A stretch of 64,000 bases of DNA from Sinorhizobium alkalisoli (GTDB taxonomy: Bacteria; Pseudomonadota; Alphaproteobacteria; Rhizobiales; Rhizobiaceae), in assembly GCF_008932245.1 (NCBI RefSeq), contig NZ_CP034909.1, positions 62,001 to 126,000 of the forward strand, read 5' to 3'. Of this stretch, positions 10,007-19,779 are shown piece after piece. The notes beneath the pieces are model-generated. The model was not told the origin of the DNA, searched no databases, and saw only the letters and a program-made list of their open reading frames with translations. The stretch's first letter is position 1. Each line of letters starts with the position of its first letter. The position numbers and the translations under genes were made by a program.

Positions 10007-10720
10007 TTACACGGTCGCAACGACGCGGCTGAGGAAGCCCGTCAGATCCTCGGTGACGTAGTCGATCTGCTCATCCGCGTCGCTCGACGTCTCCCACGCT
10101 TCGACGAATTCATATTCGAGATTGCGCGGCACCAGCAGCACGGTCTTCATGCCAAGTGCCTTCGGGACGACCAGGTTGCGTGGCAGGTCCTCGAACATCA
10201 CCGCGTTCCGGGTATCCACCCGATGCAGGCTCATGAACTTGTCATAGGTGTCGCCGGCGGGCTTCGGGACGAAATCGGCGGCGACGATATCGAAGATTTC
10301 ATCGAAATGATCGAGAATGCCGAGGGCGCGCGCCGTCATCTCCGCATGGGCGGTGCTGCCGTTGGTGAAGATGAACTTGCGCCCGGGCAAGGCCCGGATC
10401 GCCTCGCCAAGCGCCGGATCCGCGGGAACCACGCTGTAGTCGATCGCGTGTGCCCGCTCGAGAAAGTCGTTCGGATCGACGCCGTGATGGATCATCAGCC
10501 CCTGAAGCGTGGTGCCGTGATCGCGGTAATAGGCCTTCTGCAGCTTCTTCGCCTCCGCCGGATCGAGCGACAGCAGTTCTGCCACGTAAGCCGTCATGTT
10601 GCGGTCGATCTGGGCGAAGAGATTGACGTGGTGCGGATAGAGCGTGTTGTCGAGATCGAAGACCCAGTCGGTGACATGGGAGAATTCGGCACGGGTGGGC
10701 AGGCGATCGAGCTTCTTCAT
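10007..10720 (-). CDS. HAD-superfamily pyrimidine 5'-nucleotidase-like phosphatase
   Basis: 237 residues with HAD motif I DLDNTLYPHH (about 22-31), motif II TNGS (about 119-122), the motif III lysine in VPKPAGD and motif IV FEDLPRN. The DLDNTLYPH form is characteristic of the SDT1/PPM-type pyrimidine 5'-nucleotidase family (TIGR01993). It probably dephosphorylates UMP/CMP or damaged pyrimidine nucleotides in the cytoplasm. It is divergent from the EamA exporter. Rhizobial relatives often lie near dapD/argB, as here. Confidence 0.9.
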   Translation of the reverse strand: MKKLDRLPTRAEFSHVTDWVFDLDNTLYPHHVNLFAQIDRNMTAYVAELLSLDPAEAKKLQKAYYRDHGTTLQGLMIHHGVDPNDFLERAHAIDYSVVPADPALGEAIRALPGRKFIFTNGSTAHAEMTARALGILDHFDEIFDIVAADFVPKPAGDTYDKFMSLHRVDTRNAVMFEDLPRNLVVPKALGMKTVLLVPRNLEYEFVEAWETSSDADEQIDYVTEDLTGFLSRVVATV

Positions 10721-10824
10721 CGCCGCCTTATGGCATGGCCGGCGAGCGAAGGAAAACGGAATTCTTTTTTCGCCACCAATGGCTGGAGATGGATTGCCGC
10801 CCCCGCTCGTGCTAGCCCGCCTAT

Positions 10825-11736
10825 ATGGAAACCTGGGTTCTCATCACCATCGCCGCGGCATTCCTCCAGAATGTCCGCTCCGCCATGCAGAAACACTTAA
10901 AGGGCGTCATGGGAACGACGGGCGCCACTTTCGTACGCTTCGGCTTCGGCCTGCCCTTCGCGCTTTTCTACCTGGCCTTTCTCTACCGGTCGGGGCATGC
11001 CTTGCCGGTGCCGGGCGGCACGTTTCTTCTCTGGGCGACCATTGGCGGACTGGCGCAGATCGCGGCCACATTCCTGCTCGTCCACCTGTTCTCCTTCCGC
11101 AACTTCGCTGTCGGCACCGCCTATTCCCGTACGGAGCCGGCGCAGGCTGCCCTGTTCGGCCTGCTCTTCCTGGGCGAGAAAGCGAGCCCCGGCGCAGTCG
11201 TTGCGATCGCCATTTCCGTCGTCGGCGTTATGCTCATTTCCGTTGCTCGCACCACTTTGAGCATCCGGTCCCTACTAACCTCGGTCTTCAGTCGCACCGC
11301 GGGGACTGGTCTGCTCTCCGGCACTTTGTTCGGGCTCTCCGCCGTCTCCTACCGCTCCGCATCGCTGGCGCTGGCGCCGAGCCTGCCCGCTCCCGACTAC
11401 CTGATGCAGGCAGGCTTTACCTTGAGTTTCGTCATCCTGCTGCAGACGCTCGCGATGCTGGCCTGGATCGTCCTGCGGGAACCGGACGAACTCGGCCGCA
11501 TTCGCGGCGCATGGAAGCCCGCGGCTCTCGTCGGTTTCGTAGGCGCATCGGCATCGTTCGGCTGGTTTTCGGCAATGACCTTGCAACAGGCGGCGATGGT
11601 CAAAGTGGTGGCCCAGGTGGAGATGCTCTTCACCTTCGCCTCGTCCTTCTTCGTCTTCCGCGAATGGATCACCCGGCTCGAACTGATCGGCTGCCTGCTT
11701 ATCGTGCTCGGCGTGGTGACGCTGCTCGTGCTCTGA
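10825..11736 (+). CDS. EamA/DMT-family transporter
   Basis: A 303-residue polytopic protein with about ten hydrophobic segments arranged as two EamA repeats (roughly 3-140 and 155-300). The second repeat ends in LIGCLLIVLGVVTLLVL. Drug/metabolite transporters export small metabolites or amino acids; substrate unknown. Glu-rich loops such as SRTEPAQAALFG follow the DMT pattern. No partner gene is adjacent, so it is probably monocistronic. Confidence 0.88.
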   Translation: METWVLITIAAAFLQNVRSAMQKHLKGVMGTTGATFVRFGFGLPFALFYLAFLYRSGHALPVPGGTFLLWATIGGLAQIAATFLLVHLFSFRNFAVGTAYSRTEPAQAALFGLLFLGEKASPGAVVAIAISVVGVMLISVARTTLSIRSLLTSVFSRTAGTGLLSGTLFGLSAVSYRSASLALAPSLPAPDYLMQAGFTLSFVILLQTLAMLAWIVLREPDELGRIRGAWKPAALVGFVGASASFGWFSAMTLQQAAMVKVVAQVEMLFTFASSFFVFREWITRLELIGCLLIVLGVVTLLVL

Positions 11737-11906
11737 GCGGCCGGATTCAGGAAAATGGATGCCCGAATTTCGGCGGACGGCACACGTGCAGGATGCTACA
11801 AAGCCGTATGATCTGCCGAACGGCGGCCTTGGCGATCATCGTACGGGGCAAATGGTAGCCGGACTCTATCGCGCCAGTTTTTACTCGTGGTTCAGGAGGA
11901 TATGTG

Positions 11907-12683
11907 ATGACACAGGAGGAAAGGGCGCTTGCCTTTGCAGCGCTCCACCGCAAGGGTGACCCGATCATTCTCTACAATATCTGGGATGCGGGCAGCGCCC
12001 GCTGTGTGGCCGAAGCGGGCGCCAAAGCGCTGGCGACCGGAAGCTGGTCGGTCGCGGCAGCCCATGGCTTTTCCGATGGGCAGAAGATACCGCTCCCGCT
12101 GCTGGTCGAGGTCGCCCGCGAAATCCTCGCCGCGACCGATCTCCCGCTTTCGGTGGACTTCGAAGGCGCCTATTCGGAAGATCCGGCGCAGGGGGCCGCC
12201 AATGTCGCACAGCTTATCGATGCCGGTGTTATCGGCATCAATTTCGAGGATCAGATCGTCGGCAAAAGCGGCATCCATCCGACCGACAGGCAGGTTGCAA
12301 GGATCCGCGCCATTCGCGAAATGGCGGAGCGCCAGAGCGTTTCGCTGTTCATCAACGCCCGCACCGATCTCTTCCTGAAGGAAAGCGACGAGACCCGCCA
12401 CGGGGATCTCATCAACGAGGCGATCACCCGCGCCAGGGCCTATGCAGGCGCGGGCGCCAGCGGCTTCTTCGCGCCGGGACTGGCCGATGCCGACCTGATC
12501 GGCCGGCTGTGCGCGGCCTCCCCGCTGCCGGTGAACGTGATGATGAAGCCCGACGCGCCGGACGTTTCCACGCTCGCCGCCGCCGGCGTCGGCCGCATCA
12601 GCTACGGTCCGTTCCCCTATCGGGCGATGGTCGCCTGGCTGCGCGCAGAGGCGGAGAAGGTCTATGGGGGTGGAGGAAAATAG
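11907..12683 (+). CDS. Isocitrate lyase / PEP mutase family protein (phosphonomutase-like)
   Basis: 258 residues from ATG 11907, preceded by CAGGAGGA at ideal distance (a GTG three bases upstream is possible). The fold is the PEP mutase/ICL TIM barrel. Visible landmarks are SWSVAAAHGF, then SVDFEGAYSE for the metal-binding Asp/Glu, then GINFEDQ and INARTDLFL. The catalytic loop Cys of isocitrate lyases (KKCGH) is not present, so it is more likely a carbon-carbon or carbon-phosphorus lyase-type homologue than ICL. Exact reaction unknown. Confidence 0.85.
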   Translation: MTQEERALAFAALHRKGDPIILYNIWDAGSARCVAEAGAKALATGSWSVAAAHGFSDGQKIPLPLLVEVAREILAATDLPLSVDFEGAYSEDPAQGAANVAQLIDAGVIGINFEDQIVGKSGIHPTDRQVARIRAIREMAERQSVSLFINARTDLFLKESDETRHGDLINEAITRARAYAGAGASGFFAPGLADADLIGRLCAASPLPVNVMMKPDAPDVSTLAAAGVGRISYGPFPYRAMVAWLRAEAEKVYGGGGK

Positions 12684-12753
12684 ACTGATTCCCCAGGCGA
12701 ATTTTATAGGTCCTGACCCTAGATCCTGCAGCCGATGCCGAAGCGGCGCCCTG

Positions 12754-13641
12754 CTACGGCACGATCAGCGTGCCGGCGCCGCGTTCGGTGAAGATTTCCA
12801 GGAGTACGGCGTGTGCGGTCTTGCCGTTGAGGATGACCACGCCCTGCACGCCGGCCTTGATCGCGTCGATGCAGGTCTCGACCTTCGGAATCATGCCGCC
12901 GGATATCGTGCCGTCGGCGATCAGTCCGCGCGCTTCGGCGACCGAGAGCTCCTTGATGAGCTCGCCGTTCCTGTTGAGAACGCCGGGCACATCCGTCAGG
13001 AACAGAAGGCGCGTCGCGTTTAGTGCGCCGGCGATTGCGCCGGCGAAGGTATCGGCATTGATGTTGTAGGTATGGCCGTCGCGGCCGGGGGCGACCGGCG
13101 CGATGACCGGGATCATCTCGGAGCGTGCGAGCAGATCGAGCAGTGTACGGTCCACTTCGACCACGTCGCCGACGAAGCCGAGATCGAGCACGCGCTCGAT
13201 GTTCGAGTCCGGATCGCGGATGGTCTTCTTGGCCTTTTCCGCAAAGACCATGTTGCCGTCCTTGCCGCAAAGGCCGATCGCCCATTCGCCGGTCTGGTTG
13301 ATCAGCGCGACGATCTCCTTGTTGATCGAGCCCGCAAGCACCATTTCGACGATCTCGACGGTCTTCTGATCGGTGACGCGAAGCCCGCCTTCGAATTTCG
13401 ATTCGATGCCCATCTTGTTCAGCATGGCACCGATCTGGGGACCGCCCCCATGGACGACGATCGGATTGACGCCGGACTGCTTCAAGAGCGCGACGTCGCT
13501 GGCGAAGGCCCGGCCGAGTTCGGGATTGCCCATCGCATGCCCGCCATACTTCACGACGATCGTCTTGTTCTCGTAGCGCTGCATATAGGGCAGGGCCTGC
13601 GCGAGCAGGCGTGCCTGGATTTCACTTTCTGATGCGGACAT
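12754..13641 (-). CDS. argB: Acetylglutamate kinase
   Basis: Phosphorylates N-acetyl-L-glutamate, step two of arginine synthesis. 295 residues from the ATG at 13641, preferred over a TTG six codons upstream because GAGGG precedes it at good spacing. Amino-acid-kinase landmarks are [10 protein letters not shown] (nucleotide side), [14 protein letters not shown], then [13 protein letters not shown] and [11 protein letters not shown]. In related genomes it directly follows ysxC; here two extra genes separate them. Confidence 0.97.
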   Translation of the reverse strand: MSASESEIQARLLAQALPYMQRYENKTIVVKYGGHAMGNPELGRAFASDVALLKQSGVNPIVVHGGGPQIGAMLNKMGIESKFEGGLRVTDQKTVEIVEMVLAGSINKEIVALINQTGEWAIGLCGKDGNMVFAEKAKKTIRDPDSNIERVLDLGFVGDVVEVDRTLLDLLARSEMIPVIAPVAPGRDGHTYNINADTFAGAIAGALNATRLLFLTDVPGVLNRNGELIKELSVAEARGLIADGTISGGMIPKVETCIDAIKAGVQGVVILNGKTAHAVLLEIFTERGAGTLIVP

Positions 13642-13908
13642 GGCGGACCCTCGAAACAAACCGGCTGCTGTTTAGCGCAAACTTATGGCGGATGGAATGA
13701 TCCCGGCGCAACATAACGCCGTAATGACGGCCGTGGAATGGCGCCTGCCAGCACCATTGCCTGCCTGCGGGCGGGGGTCGAGACCTCGAATCGAGATCAG
13801 CCGAAATCCCATTGGAACACGATTGACGGGGCTCATGATTTGACTGATCCTGCCTTGCATGCGGAAAATCGGGCACGGCCTCCGGATATCGAGAGAGTGC
13901 ATGGAGCG

Positions 13909-14616
13909 ATGACGACGCAGAAGCCCGAAAGCGGGGATTCCCGCCGCGATGAAGTAATCGCGGGGGAATACGTGCTGGGCGTTCTATCCGACGAAGACCG
14001 CCGGAAGGTCGAGGCGCGCATGGCCTCGGACAGTGATTTTGCGGCCATGGTCATCCGCTGGCAGAATAATCTCGCTTCCTTCGACGACGCCTACGAACAG
14101 GTCGCCCGTTCCGTGCGCGGATCGGCACCGGGCGAGCAGGCGATAGTCGACACGCCACAGCGCCCGCCCGGTCTGTGGCAGTCGCTGCCTCTCTGGCGCA
14201 GCCTCGCGCTTGCATCGCTCGCCGCAGTCGTTGTTCTTGCCGCCTCGTCGGTCGGCCTTTTCGGCGGGGGTACGGGCGGAGCGTCGCTGGTGGCTGACCT
14301 TTCCGGAGAGGGCAACGCCATCGACCTTGTCGCACGCTTCGATCCCGCATCCGGACGCCTGATGGTGACCCCGGTTGCCGCCAGTCAGACGGAAGAAAAG
14401 GCTCTGGAACTCTGGTTGATCAGAGGCACTGCCCCGGCGGTCTCGCTTGGCGTGCTGCCACAATCCGGCGAAGGGGAAATCCCGCTGTCGTCGGGCGACC
14501 GCGGCAAGGTCACCTCGGGCGCCACACTCGCCGTCAGTGTCGAGCCGCCCGGCGGATCGCCGACCGGCTCGCCCAGCGGCGCGGTCATTGCCCGCGGGAC
14601 CGTGCGTTATCGCTGA
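13909..14616 (+). CDS. Anti-sigma factor, RskA/anti-sigma-K type, without adjacent sigma gene
   Basis: 235 residues from ATG 13909; the open frame reaches back to 13738 but that part has no SD and no similarity I recognise. The N-terminal cytoplasmic anti-sigma domain contains GEYVLGVLSDEDRRKVEARM. One membrane span lies near residues 95-118 (ALASLAAVVVLAASSVGLF). The periplasmic RskA domain contains KALELWLI and a final GTVRYR. Such proteins bind and silence an ECF sigma factor normally encoded immediately upstream, but upstream here is argB on the opposite strand. Partner unknown. Confidence 0.85.
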   Translation: MTTQKPESGDSRRDEVIAGEYVLGVLSDEDRRKVEARMASDSDFAAMVIRWQNNLASFDDAYEQVARSVRGSAPGEQAIVDTPQRPPGLWQSLPLWRSLALASLAAVVVLAASSVGLFGGGTGGASLVADLSGEGNAIDLVARFDPASGRLMVTPVAASQTEEKALELWLIRGTAPAVSLGVLPQSGEGEIPLSSGDRGKVTSGATLAVSVEPPGGSPTGSPSGAVIARGTVRYR

Positions 14617-14629
14617 CTTAGCCGCGTTT

Positions 14630-15169
14630 TCAAAAAGTGCCCGGCTGCGGCGACGGCGTCTGCGCGTCCATGAGTGCCGCCTGCAGCTTCTGTTCCTGCT
14701 CCGGCGAAAGCGATGTCTTGAGGACGCGGCCGCGCAGCCCGGACAATTCTGCAAGCACCTTTTCCGGCTGCACCTTGCGCACCAGAATGAAAAGAGCCGA
14801 GGAATTGTTCGGGATGGTATTGCCGAGCGACTTGATGAAGTTGTCGTCGATGCCGTAGTCGACAAGCGATCCGGAGAGGGCGCCGGCACCGGCGCCGAGC
14901 GCGCCGCCGATCGCAAAGCCGGCGAGGGGGTTCAGGAACAGCAGCCCGACGAGTCCACCCCAGAGCGAGCCGGAAAGAAGGCCCGATGTTGCCCCGGCGG
15001 CCGTGAGGTTGAAGCTCTGCTTAAGATGTACTTTGCCGTCGGCGTCGCGCACGACGACGACCGCATCTTCGAGGTCGATCAGATATTCCTTCCTGAGGCT
15101 GCTGAGCTTCAAGAGAACCTTGTCGGCCTCTTCCGTCGAATCGAATCCTATGACGATCAAATCGGACAT
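14630..15169 (-). CDS. DUF1269 (YfjD-like) glycine-rich membrane-associated protein
   Basis: 179 residues, start preceded by AGGAGGAAGAG. The N-terminal alpha/beta half contains LIVIGFDSTEEAD and LIDLEDAVVVVRD. A Gly/Ala-rich hydrophobic stretch at about 58-105 (SGLLSGSLWGGLVGLLFLN) follows, and then a second alpha/beta half. This matches DUF1269, a family of unknown function. It converges with the anti-sigma gene (13-base gap) and both lie between ysxC and argB. Confidence 0.85.
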   Translation of the reverse strand: MSDLIVIGFDSTEEADKVLLKLSSLRKEYLIDLEDAVVVVRDADGKVHLKQSFNLTAAGATSGLLSGSLWGGLVGLLFLNPLAGFAIGGALGAGAGALSGSLVDYGIDDNFIKSLGNTIPNNSSALFILVRKVQPEKVLAELSGLRGRVLKTSLSPEQEQKLQAALMDAQTPSPQPGTF

Positions 15170-15276
15170 CTCTTCCTCCTGCTCTTGAGACGACGAATCA
15201 ACGTCGCCAGCCGGAGATAGGGCGGCTCTAGGGCCAGTGAAGATGTCCGGAATGCTTCAGGTGTCGGGCGACCCGG

Positions 15277-15930
15277 TCAGCGCGCGACGGCAAGATCGAT
15301 CGCGGCGCGCAGCTCCTCTATGCCGGCGCCTTTCTCCGAGGATGTCGACAGCACCTCCGGATAGGCGGCCGGACGCTTCTTGATCTTTTCGAGCGTTTCG
15401 GCGACGAGCGGCGGCACCCCGGCTGCCTTGATCTTGTCGGTCTTGGTGAGCACGATCTGGTAGGAGACCGCCGCCTTGTCGAGAAGCGACAATACCTCCT
15501 CGTCGTTCTTCTTGATGCCGTGGCGGGCATCGATCAGCACATAGACGCGCTTCAGCGTCGAACGACCGCGCAGATAATCGAAGACGAGTTTTGTCCAGGC
15601 GTCGACCTGTTCCTTGGGCGCCTGGGCATAGCCGTAGCCTGGCATGTCGACGAGTGCGATCGGCGGGAGGTCGCCGGCCTCTCCGGAATAGCCATCCGGC
15701 ACGAAATAGTTGAGCTCCTGCGTGCGTCCCGGCGTGTTGGAGGTACGCGCAAGTCCCTTCTGGCCGACGAGCGCATTGATCAGCGACGACTTGCCGACGT
15801 TGGAGCGGCCGGCAAAGGCGATCTCCGTCGGACCCTCGGGCGGCAGGAATTTCATCGACGGAACGCCGCGGATGAATATCCACGGCCGACCGAAGGTGGC
15901 GGCGACGTTCCGGTTGCTGTTTTCGGTCAT
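15277..15930 (-). CDS. ysxC: Ribosome-biogenesis GTPase YsxC/EngB
   Basis: 217 residues. GTPase motifs: G1 GRSNVGKSS (about 41-49), G2/G3 region [12 protein letters not shown] and DMPGYGYA, G4 TKTDK, and a C-terminal SSEKGAG (G5). It assists large-subunit ribosome assembly. The gene follows yidC on the same strand with 158 bases between; a terminator-like hairpin sits in that gap, so part of the transcript may end before it. Confidence 0.95.
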   Translation of the reverse strand: MTENSNRNVAATFGRPWIFIRGVPSMKFLPPEGPTEIAFAGRSNVGKSSLINALVGQKGLARTSNTPGRTQELNYFVPDGYSGEAGDLPPIALVDMPGYGYAQAPKEQVDAWTKLVFDYLRGRSTLKRVYVLIDARHGIKKNDEEVLSLLDKAAVSYQIVLTKTDKIKAAGVPPLVAETLEKIKKRPAAYPEVLSTSSEKGAGIEELRAAIDLAVAR

Positions 15931-16033
15931 GTCCTGACATTCCTTATTGCCCAGTCGGGATCAGGCTTTTGGCGCCGCTTGTCAAGCGTGGCGGGCCGCT
16001 CGCATGGTTTCGGACAGCGCGCGCCGGCAGGAC

Positions 16034-16067
16034 AAAAAAGCCCCGGATGACTTTCGTTCCGGGGCTT
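16034..16067 (-). terminator. Rho-independent terminator after yidC
   Basis: Inverted repeat AAGCCCCGGA / TCCGGGGCTT with a 10-base loop. On the minus strand it is followed by a run of T residues. It lies 21 bases after the yidC stop codon and before ysxC, so it ends or attenuates the rpmH-rnpA-yidC transcript. Confidence 0.85.
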
Positions 16068-16088
16068 CGAGGCGAAGTGGGCTGCCGG

Positions 16089-17876
16089 CTATTCCGCCGG
16101 CTTGGGTCTCTTCGAAAACAGCGACTTCAGATTGTCGAAGAGCTCGATCCTCACGCCTTGGCGCTTCATGATGATCGACTGCTGGATGATCGACAGCAGG
16201 TTGTTCCAGGCCCAATAGATCACCAGTCCGGCGGGGAACGACGCCAGCATGAAGGTGAATACCACCGGCATCCAGGTGAACAGCATTGCCTGGGTCGGGT
16301 CCGGAGGCGTCGGGTTCATGCGCATCTGCAGGAACATGGTGATGCCCATCAGGATCGGCCAGACGCCGAGATGCAGGAAGACAGGCACGTCGTAAGGCAG
16401 CAGTCCGAAGAGGTTGAAGATCGTCGTCGGATCCGGCGCGGAAAGGTCCTGGATCCAGCCGAAGAAAGGTGCATGGCGCATCTCGATGGTGACATAGATC
16501 ACCTTGTAGAGCGCGAAGAACACCGGAATCTGGATGAGGATCGGCCAGCAACCCGCCAGAGGATTGATCTTCTCATCCTTGTAGAGCTGCATCATCGCCT
16601 GCTGCAGCCCCATGCGGTCGTCGCCGAACTTCTTCTTCAGTTCCTCCATCTTCGGCTGGACCTTCTTCATATTCGCCATCGAGGCATATTGCTTGTTGGC
16701 GAGAGGGAAGAAGATCAGCTTGACCACGATCGTGGTGATCAGGATCGCGATGCCGAAATTGCCGAAAAGACGGAAGAAGAAGTCCATCATCTTGAACATC
16801 GGCTTTGTGATGAAGTAGAACCAGCCCCAGTCGATCAGCTTGTCGAAATTCGGGATCGAATAGGCGACTTCGTAATTGTCGACGACCGGGACTTCCTTGG
16901 CGCCCGCAAAGACGAGGTTTTTGACCTCTGCCGACTGGCCTCCAGCGACGGTGATCGTATCGCTCTTATAGTCGCTCTGGTAGCGGGCCCGGCCGTCCGT
17001 GAAATGCGAGAAACGCGTGTCGAAGGGCGTCTCCTGTGGTGGGACGATCGTGGCTGCCCAGTACTTGTCGGTGATGCCGAGCCAGCCGCCTGTCGACTTG
17101 CCGGGCTCGATGGTGGTTTCGTCCTCGGCGTCCGAATAGTCGACCTCCCGCAGACTGTCGCCGGTTACGCCGACGAATCCCTCGTGCAGGACATAGATGC
17201 TCGGCGTCGCCGGCTTGTTGAAGCGGGTGATGCGGCCGTAGGAGGAAAGCGAGATCGGCGCGGCGCTGTCGTTTTTGATGCTGTCGACCACCTCGAACAT
17301 GTAGCGATCGTCGACCGAGATCGTCCGGGCGAAGATGACGCCCTTATCATTCGTATAGGTGAGCGTTACCGGCGTCGCGGGTGTCAGCTTGTCGCCGCGG
17401 GAGAGCGTCCAGACCGTCTGCGGTCCGGGTACCGCTCCCGTCGCGTCGCTGCCGATGTAGCCGAGTTCGGTGAAGTAGCCGTCCGCCGTTTCAGCAGGGC
17501 TGAAGAGCGTGATGATCGGGCTCTTCGGATCGACGGTTTCACGATAGCCCTTGAGCTTCAGGTCGTCGAAGCGTGCGCCGGTCAGGTTGATGGAGCCGGA
17601 AAGGGCAGGCGTGTCGATCGCAATGCGCGCGGACTTGGCGACCGCCTGTTCGCGGCTTTCGCCAGCGCCCGGAATGGCGCCGCCGGGCAGGGCTTGTCCC
17701 GGTGCCGCCTGCTGGCCGCCCTGCTGAGCTTCAATCTGCTGCGCCTGCTGCTGCGCCTGTTCCGCGGCAATGCGGTCCTTCTCGATCCTCGGATTGACAT
17801 AGAAGAACTGCCAAGCAACGAGGATCAGTACGGACAGGGCAATCGCCACGAAATAATTGCGGTTGTTTTCCATCAT
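16089..17876 (-). CDS. yidC: Membrane protein insertase YidC
   Basis: Inserts and folds inner-membrane proteins, alone or with SecYEG. 595 residues. There is an N-terminal TM ([19 protein letters not shown]), a Gln/Ala-rich linker, then a large periplasmic beta domain (about 80-350). The conserved five-TM core has [31 protein letters not shown] cytosolic loop residues, [22 protein letters not shown] and a basic C-terminus. Its ATG overlaps the rnpA stop, the usual coupling. Confidence 0.97.
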   Translation of the reverse strand: MMENNRNYFVAIALSVLILVAWQFFYVNPRIEKDRIAAEQAQQQAQQIEAQQGGQQAAPGQALPGGAIPGAGESREQAVAKSARIAIDTPALSGSINLTGARFDDLKLKGYRETVDPKSPIITLFSPAETADGYFTELGYIGSDATGAVPGPQTVWTLSRGDKLTPATPVTLTYTNDKGVIFARTISVDDRYMFEVVDSIKNDSAAPISLSSYGRITRFNKPATPSIYVLHEGFVGVTGDSLREVDYSDAEDETTIEPGKSTGGWLGITDKYWAATIVPPQETPFDTRFSHFTDGRARYQSDYKSDTITVAGGQSAEVKNLVFAGAKEVPVVDNYEVAYSIPNFDKLIDWGWFYFITKPMFKMMDFFFRLFGNFGIAILITTIVVKLIFFPLANKQYASMANMKKVQPKMEELKKKFGDDRMGLQQAMMQLYKDEKINPLAGCWPILIQIPVFFALYKVIYVTIEMRHAPFFGWIQDLSAPDPTTIFNLFGLLPYDVPVFLHLGVWPILMGITMFLQMRMNPTPPDPTQAMLFTWMPVVFTFMLASFPAGLVIYWAWNNLLSIIQQSIIMKRQGVRIELFDNLKSLFSKRPKPAE

Positions 17877-18268
17877 GCTTTCCTGGAACCGGCTGGCGGC
17901 CGTTTCGGTTTCGGCTTGCTTTCGATGCGATCCTCGAGCGCCCGAGTCAATGCGTCAAAAGGAGCATTCAGGAGATCGCGTCGGGCGACAATCACATAGT
18001 CGTGTCCGGGTTTCATTGCAAACCCGGCGGTAAGCCGCACGGCTTCCTTTAACCGTCGACGCATACGATTGCGCTCGACGGCGTTGCCGTGTTTCTTGGT
18101 GACGGTAAAGCCGACACGGGGCTGCGCTTCCGGATCATCCCTGTCGAGCACTTCGAGGAGGAACATCGGCCCTTTGCGACTTTCTCCAGCCCTGACGGCC
18201 AAAAACTGCGGACGGCTTTTCAGCCGTCCGACAGGAAGCTTGTGTCTGTCTGTCATATGCCCGCACAT
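17873..18268 (-). CDS. rnpA: Ribonuclease P protein component
   Basis: Basic protein subunit that helps RNase P RNA bind precursor tRNA. 131 residues; another in-frame ATG at 18256 would remove four residues, and neither has a strong SD, so the start is uncertain. The family signature [15 protein letters not shown] is central and [10 protein letters not shown] precedes it. A short basic C-terminal extension ([10 protein letters not shown]) is present. It lies 21 bases after rpmH and overlaps yidC. Confidence 0.95.
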   Translation of the reverse strand: MCGHMTDRHKLPVGRLKSRPQFLAVRAGESRKGPMFLLEVLDRDDPEAQPRVGFTVTKKHGNAVERNRMRRRLKEAVRLTAGFAMKPGHDYVIVARRDLLNAPFDALTRALEDRIESKPKPKRPPAGSRKA

Positions 18269-18289
18269 GTGGATTCGGGCAGGCTCGGC

Positions 18290-18424
18290 TCAGGCCGAGA
18301 GACGCTTGCGGCCACGGGCCCGGCGGGCTCCGAGAACCTTGCGGCCACCCTTGGTAGCCATACGTGCACGGAAGCCGTGACGGCGCTTGCGAACAAGCTT
18401 GGACGGTTGGTAGGTACGCTTCAT
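18290..18424 (-). CDS. rpmH: 50S ribosomal protein L34
   Basis: A 44-residue gene read directly from the reverse strand: it begins [18 protein letters not shown], continues [13 protein letters not shown] and ends [10 protein letters not shown]. This is a full-length L34. It heads the conserved rpmH-rnpA-yidC run. Confidence 0.98.
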   Translation of the reverse strand: MKRTYQPSKLVRKRRHGFRARMATKGGRKVLGARRARGRKRLSA

Positions 18425-18557
18425 TTATTTAAATACCGCGGTGTGCGGCCCTTCTTGAGTTTGCATTATGCAAGGAGCGTTTACGTTACGGGCATAGCTC
18501 CGCCCCGGGGCGGTATGACCGAACGTGGCGGCTTATAGGGACAAAAGCCCGGCAAAG
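18425..18557 (-). promoter_or_regulatory. rpmH leader/promoter region
   Basis: 133 bases upstream of rpmH. It holds the 13-base palindrome TTGCATTATGCAA (about 18460-18472) and an AT-rich ATTTAAATA just before the start codon. The rpmH promoter should be here; no exact hexamers can be assigned with confidence. Confidence 0.4.
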
Positions 18558-18917
18558 TCAATTCCCGCCGGTGGCCGACGATGCGCCCCGGCTGACTGGC
18601 ATCGGCTTCTGCCGGCGGCGCAAGACACCGGAAGCGCCTCGGATCTTGCGGATCGAGAACATCTTCCTGGCCGGCGAAACGGACTGACCCCTTTTGTCGC
18701 CGCTTGGCCGGATGATGGGAACGGTGGCGCGTGCTTTCGGCGGTGGTTGGACGCCGTCGGCCGCGACCAAGGGCAGCAGTTCTGATCGGCTGGCCTCGCG
18801 TCTCTTCGATTTGCCGGAGCCGCCGATCCACAGGACCGGCCGCTTCCGCCGTCTCACGGCAAAGTGACTTGTTCCGCCCGCCCGTTCGCGCTGTCTTCGA
18901 GGGTACGGATCATTCAT
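18558..18917 (-). CDS. Small basic hypothetical protein upstream of rpmH
   Basis: A possible 119-residue protein starting at ATG 18917 and divergent from the TVP38 gene. I recognise no domain. It is very rich in Arg/Lys/Ser (for example SARKM, LRRRQKPMPVSRG). Third codon positions are mostly G or C, as in the real genes nearby, which favours coding over a chance frame. Overlapping ORFs on the other strand have less natural composition. Low certainty. Confidence 0.4.
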   Translation of the reverse strand: MNDPYPRRQRERAGGTSHFAVRRRKRPVLWIGGSGKSKRREASRSELLPLVAADGVQPPPKARATVPIIRPSGDKRGQSVSPARKMFSIRKIRGASGVLRRRQKPMPVSRGASSATGGN

Positions 18918-18963
18918 CCGCTTCCATTCATGGCGGGCGGACCTCGCCGAAGGCAAAACCGAA

Positions 18964-19764
18964 ATGGGCCCTGAACTGAGCGACGGCGCGGAAGACGAAG
19001 CCTCCGTGAACGCATCGCCGAGCCGGACTGGCGGCGAAGCCGGCGGCGGTCGCTCGCCGTGGCGCTTCGCGCCGTTTGCGCTGCTCGTCGCTGGCGGAGT
19101 GGCCTGCTATACACTGGGCCTCCAGCGATACTTGACCCTGTCGGCGTTGGTCGACCACAGCGAGGCGCTCAGCGCCTATGTCGGCGCCTATCCTGTTCGA
19201 TCGGCGCTCACCTTCTTTTCCGTCTATGTCATCGTTGTGGTCTTCTCGATTCCCGCGGCATCGGTGCTGACGATTACCGCCGGCTTTCTGTTCGGCTGCC
19301 TTCTTGGAAGCGTCATCGCGATCGCCGCCGCTTCCCTGGGGGCCTGCCTTCTGTTTGTGGCGGCACGCGGAGCCCTGAGAGACCTGCTGCGACGGCGCGC
19401 CGGGCGCTTCATCGAGCGCCTTGCCGCCGGCTTTCGCCGCGATGCCTTCCATTACCTGCTGATCCTGCGCCTCGTGCCGGTTTTTCCCTTCTTCATCGTC
19501 AATATCGCGCCGGCCTTCTTCGACGTGAAGCTGCGCACCTTTGCCGCGGCGACCCTTCTCGGCATCGTGCCCGGCACCTTCGCCTATGCCTGGCTCGGCT
19601 GCGGTCTTGACGAGGTGATCGCCCATGCGGCGGCAGGCGTGCGCACGTTGTCTCCGTTGGATTTCGCGACACGACACATTTCTCTGGCGCTTCTCGCGCT
19701 GGCGCTGATTGCGGCGCTGCCTCTCGTCTACAGGCGAATACAGCTGCGCCGGAGGGAAAACTGA
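18964..19764 (+). CDS. TVP38/TMEM64 (DedA-like VTT domain) membrane protein
   Basis: 266 residues with about six hydrophobic segments. The VTT/SNARE-associated signature is visible as SIPAASVLTITAGFLFG (about 93-110), the re-entrant ILRLVPVFPFFIVN (about 165-178) and GIVPGTFAYAWLG. Homologues act as lipid scramblases or proton-coupled transporters. The flavoprotein reductase gene starts 15 bases later, a pairing seen in many proteobacteria where a fused or adjacent mercuric-reductase-like protein follows TVP38. Confidence 0.9.
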   Translation: MGPELSDGAEDEASVNASPSRTGGEAGGGRSPWRFAPFALLVAGGVACYTLGLQRYLTLSALVDHSEALSAYVGAYPVRSALTFFSVYVIVVVFSIPAASVLTITAGFLFGCLLGSVIAIAAASLGACLLFVAARGALRDLLRRRAGRFIERLAAGFRRDAFHYLLILRLVPVFPFFIVNIAPAFFDVKLRTFAAATLLGIVPGTFAYAWLGCGLDEVIAHAAAGVRTLSPLDFATRHISLALLALALIAALPLVYRRIQLRRREN

Positions 19765-19779
19765 CGTGGGGCATGGAGC

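Noticed and set aside
15969..17999. 676-codon open frame on the plus strand
   Set aside because: It is the antisense of yidC and rnpA, His/Arg/Asp-rich in the way typical of reverse-strand shadows in GC-rich genes; yidC motifs on the minus strand are decisive.
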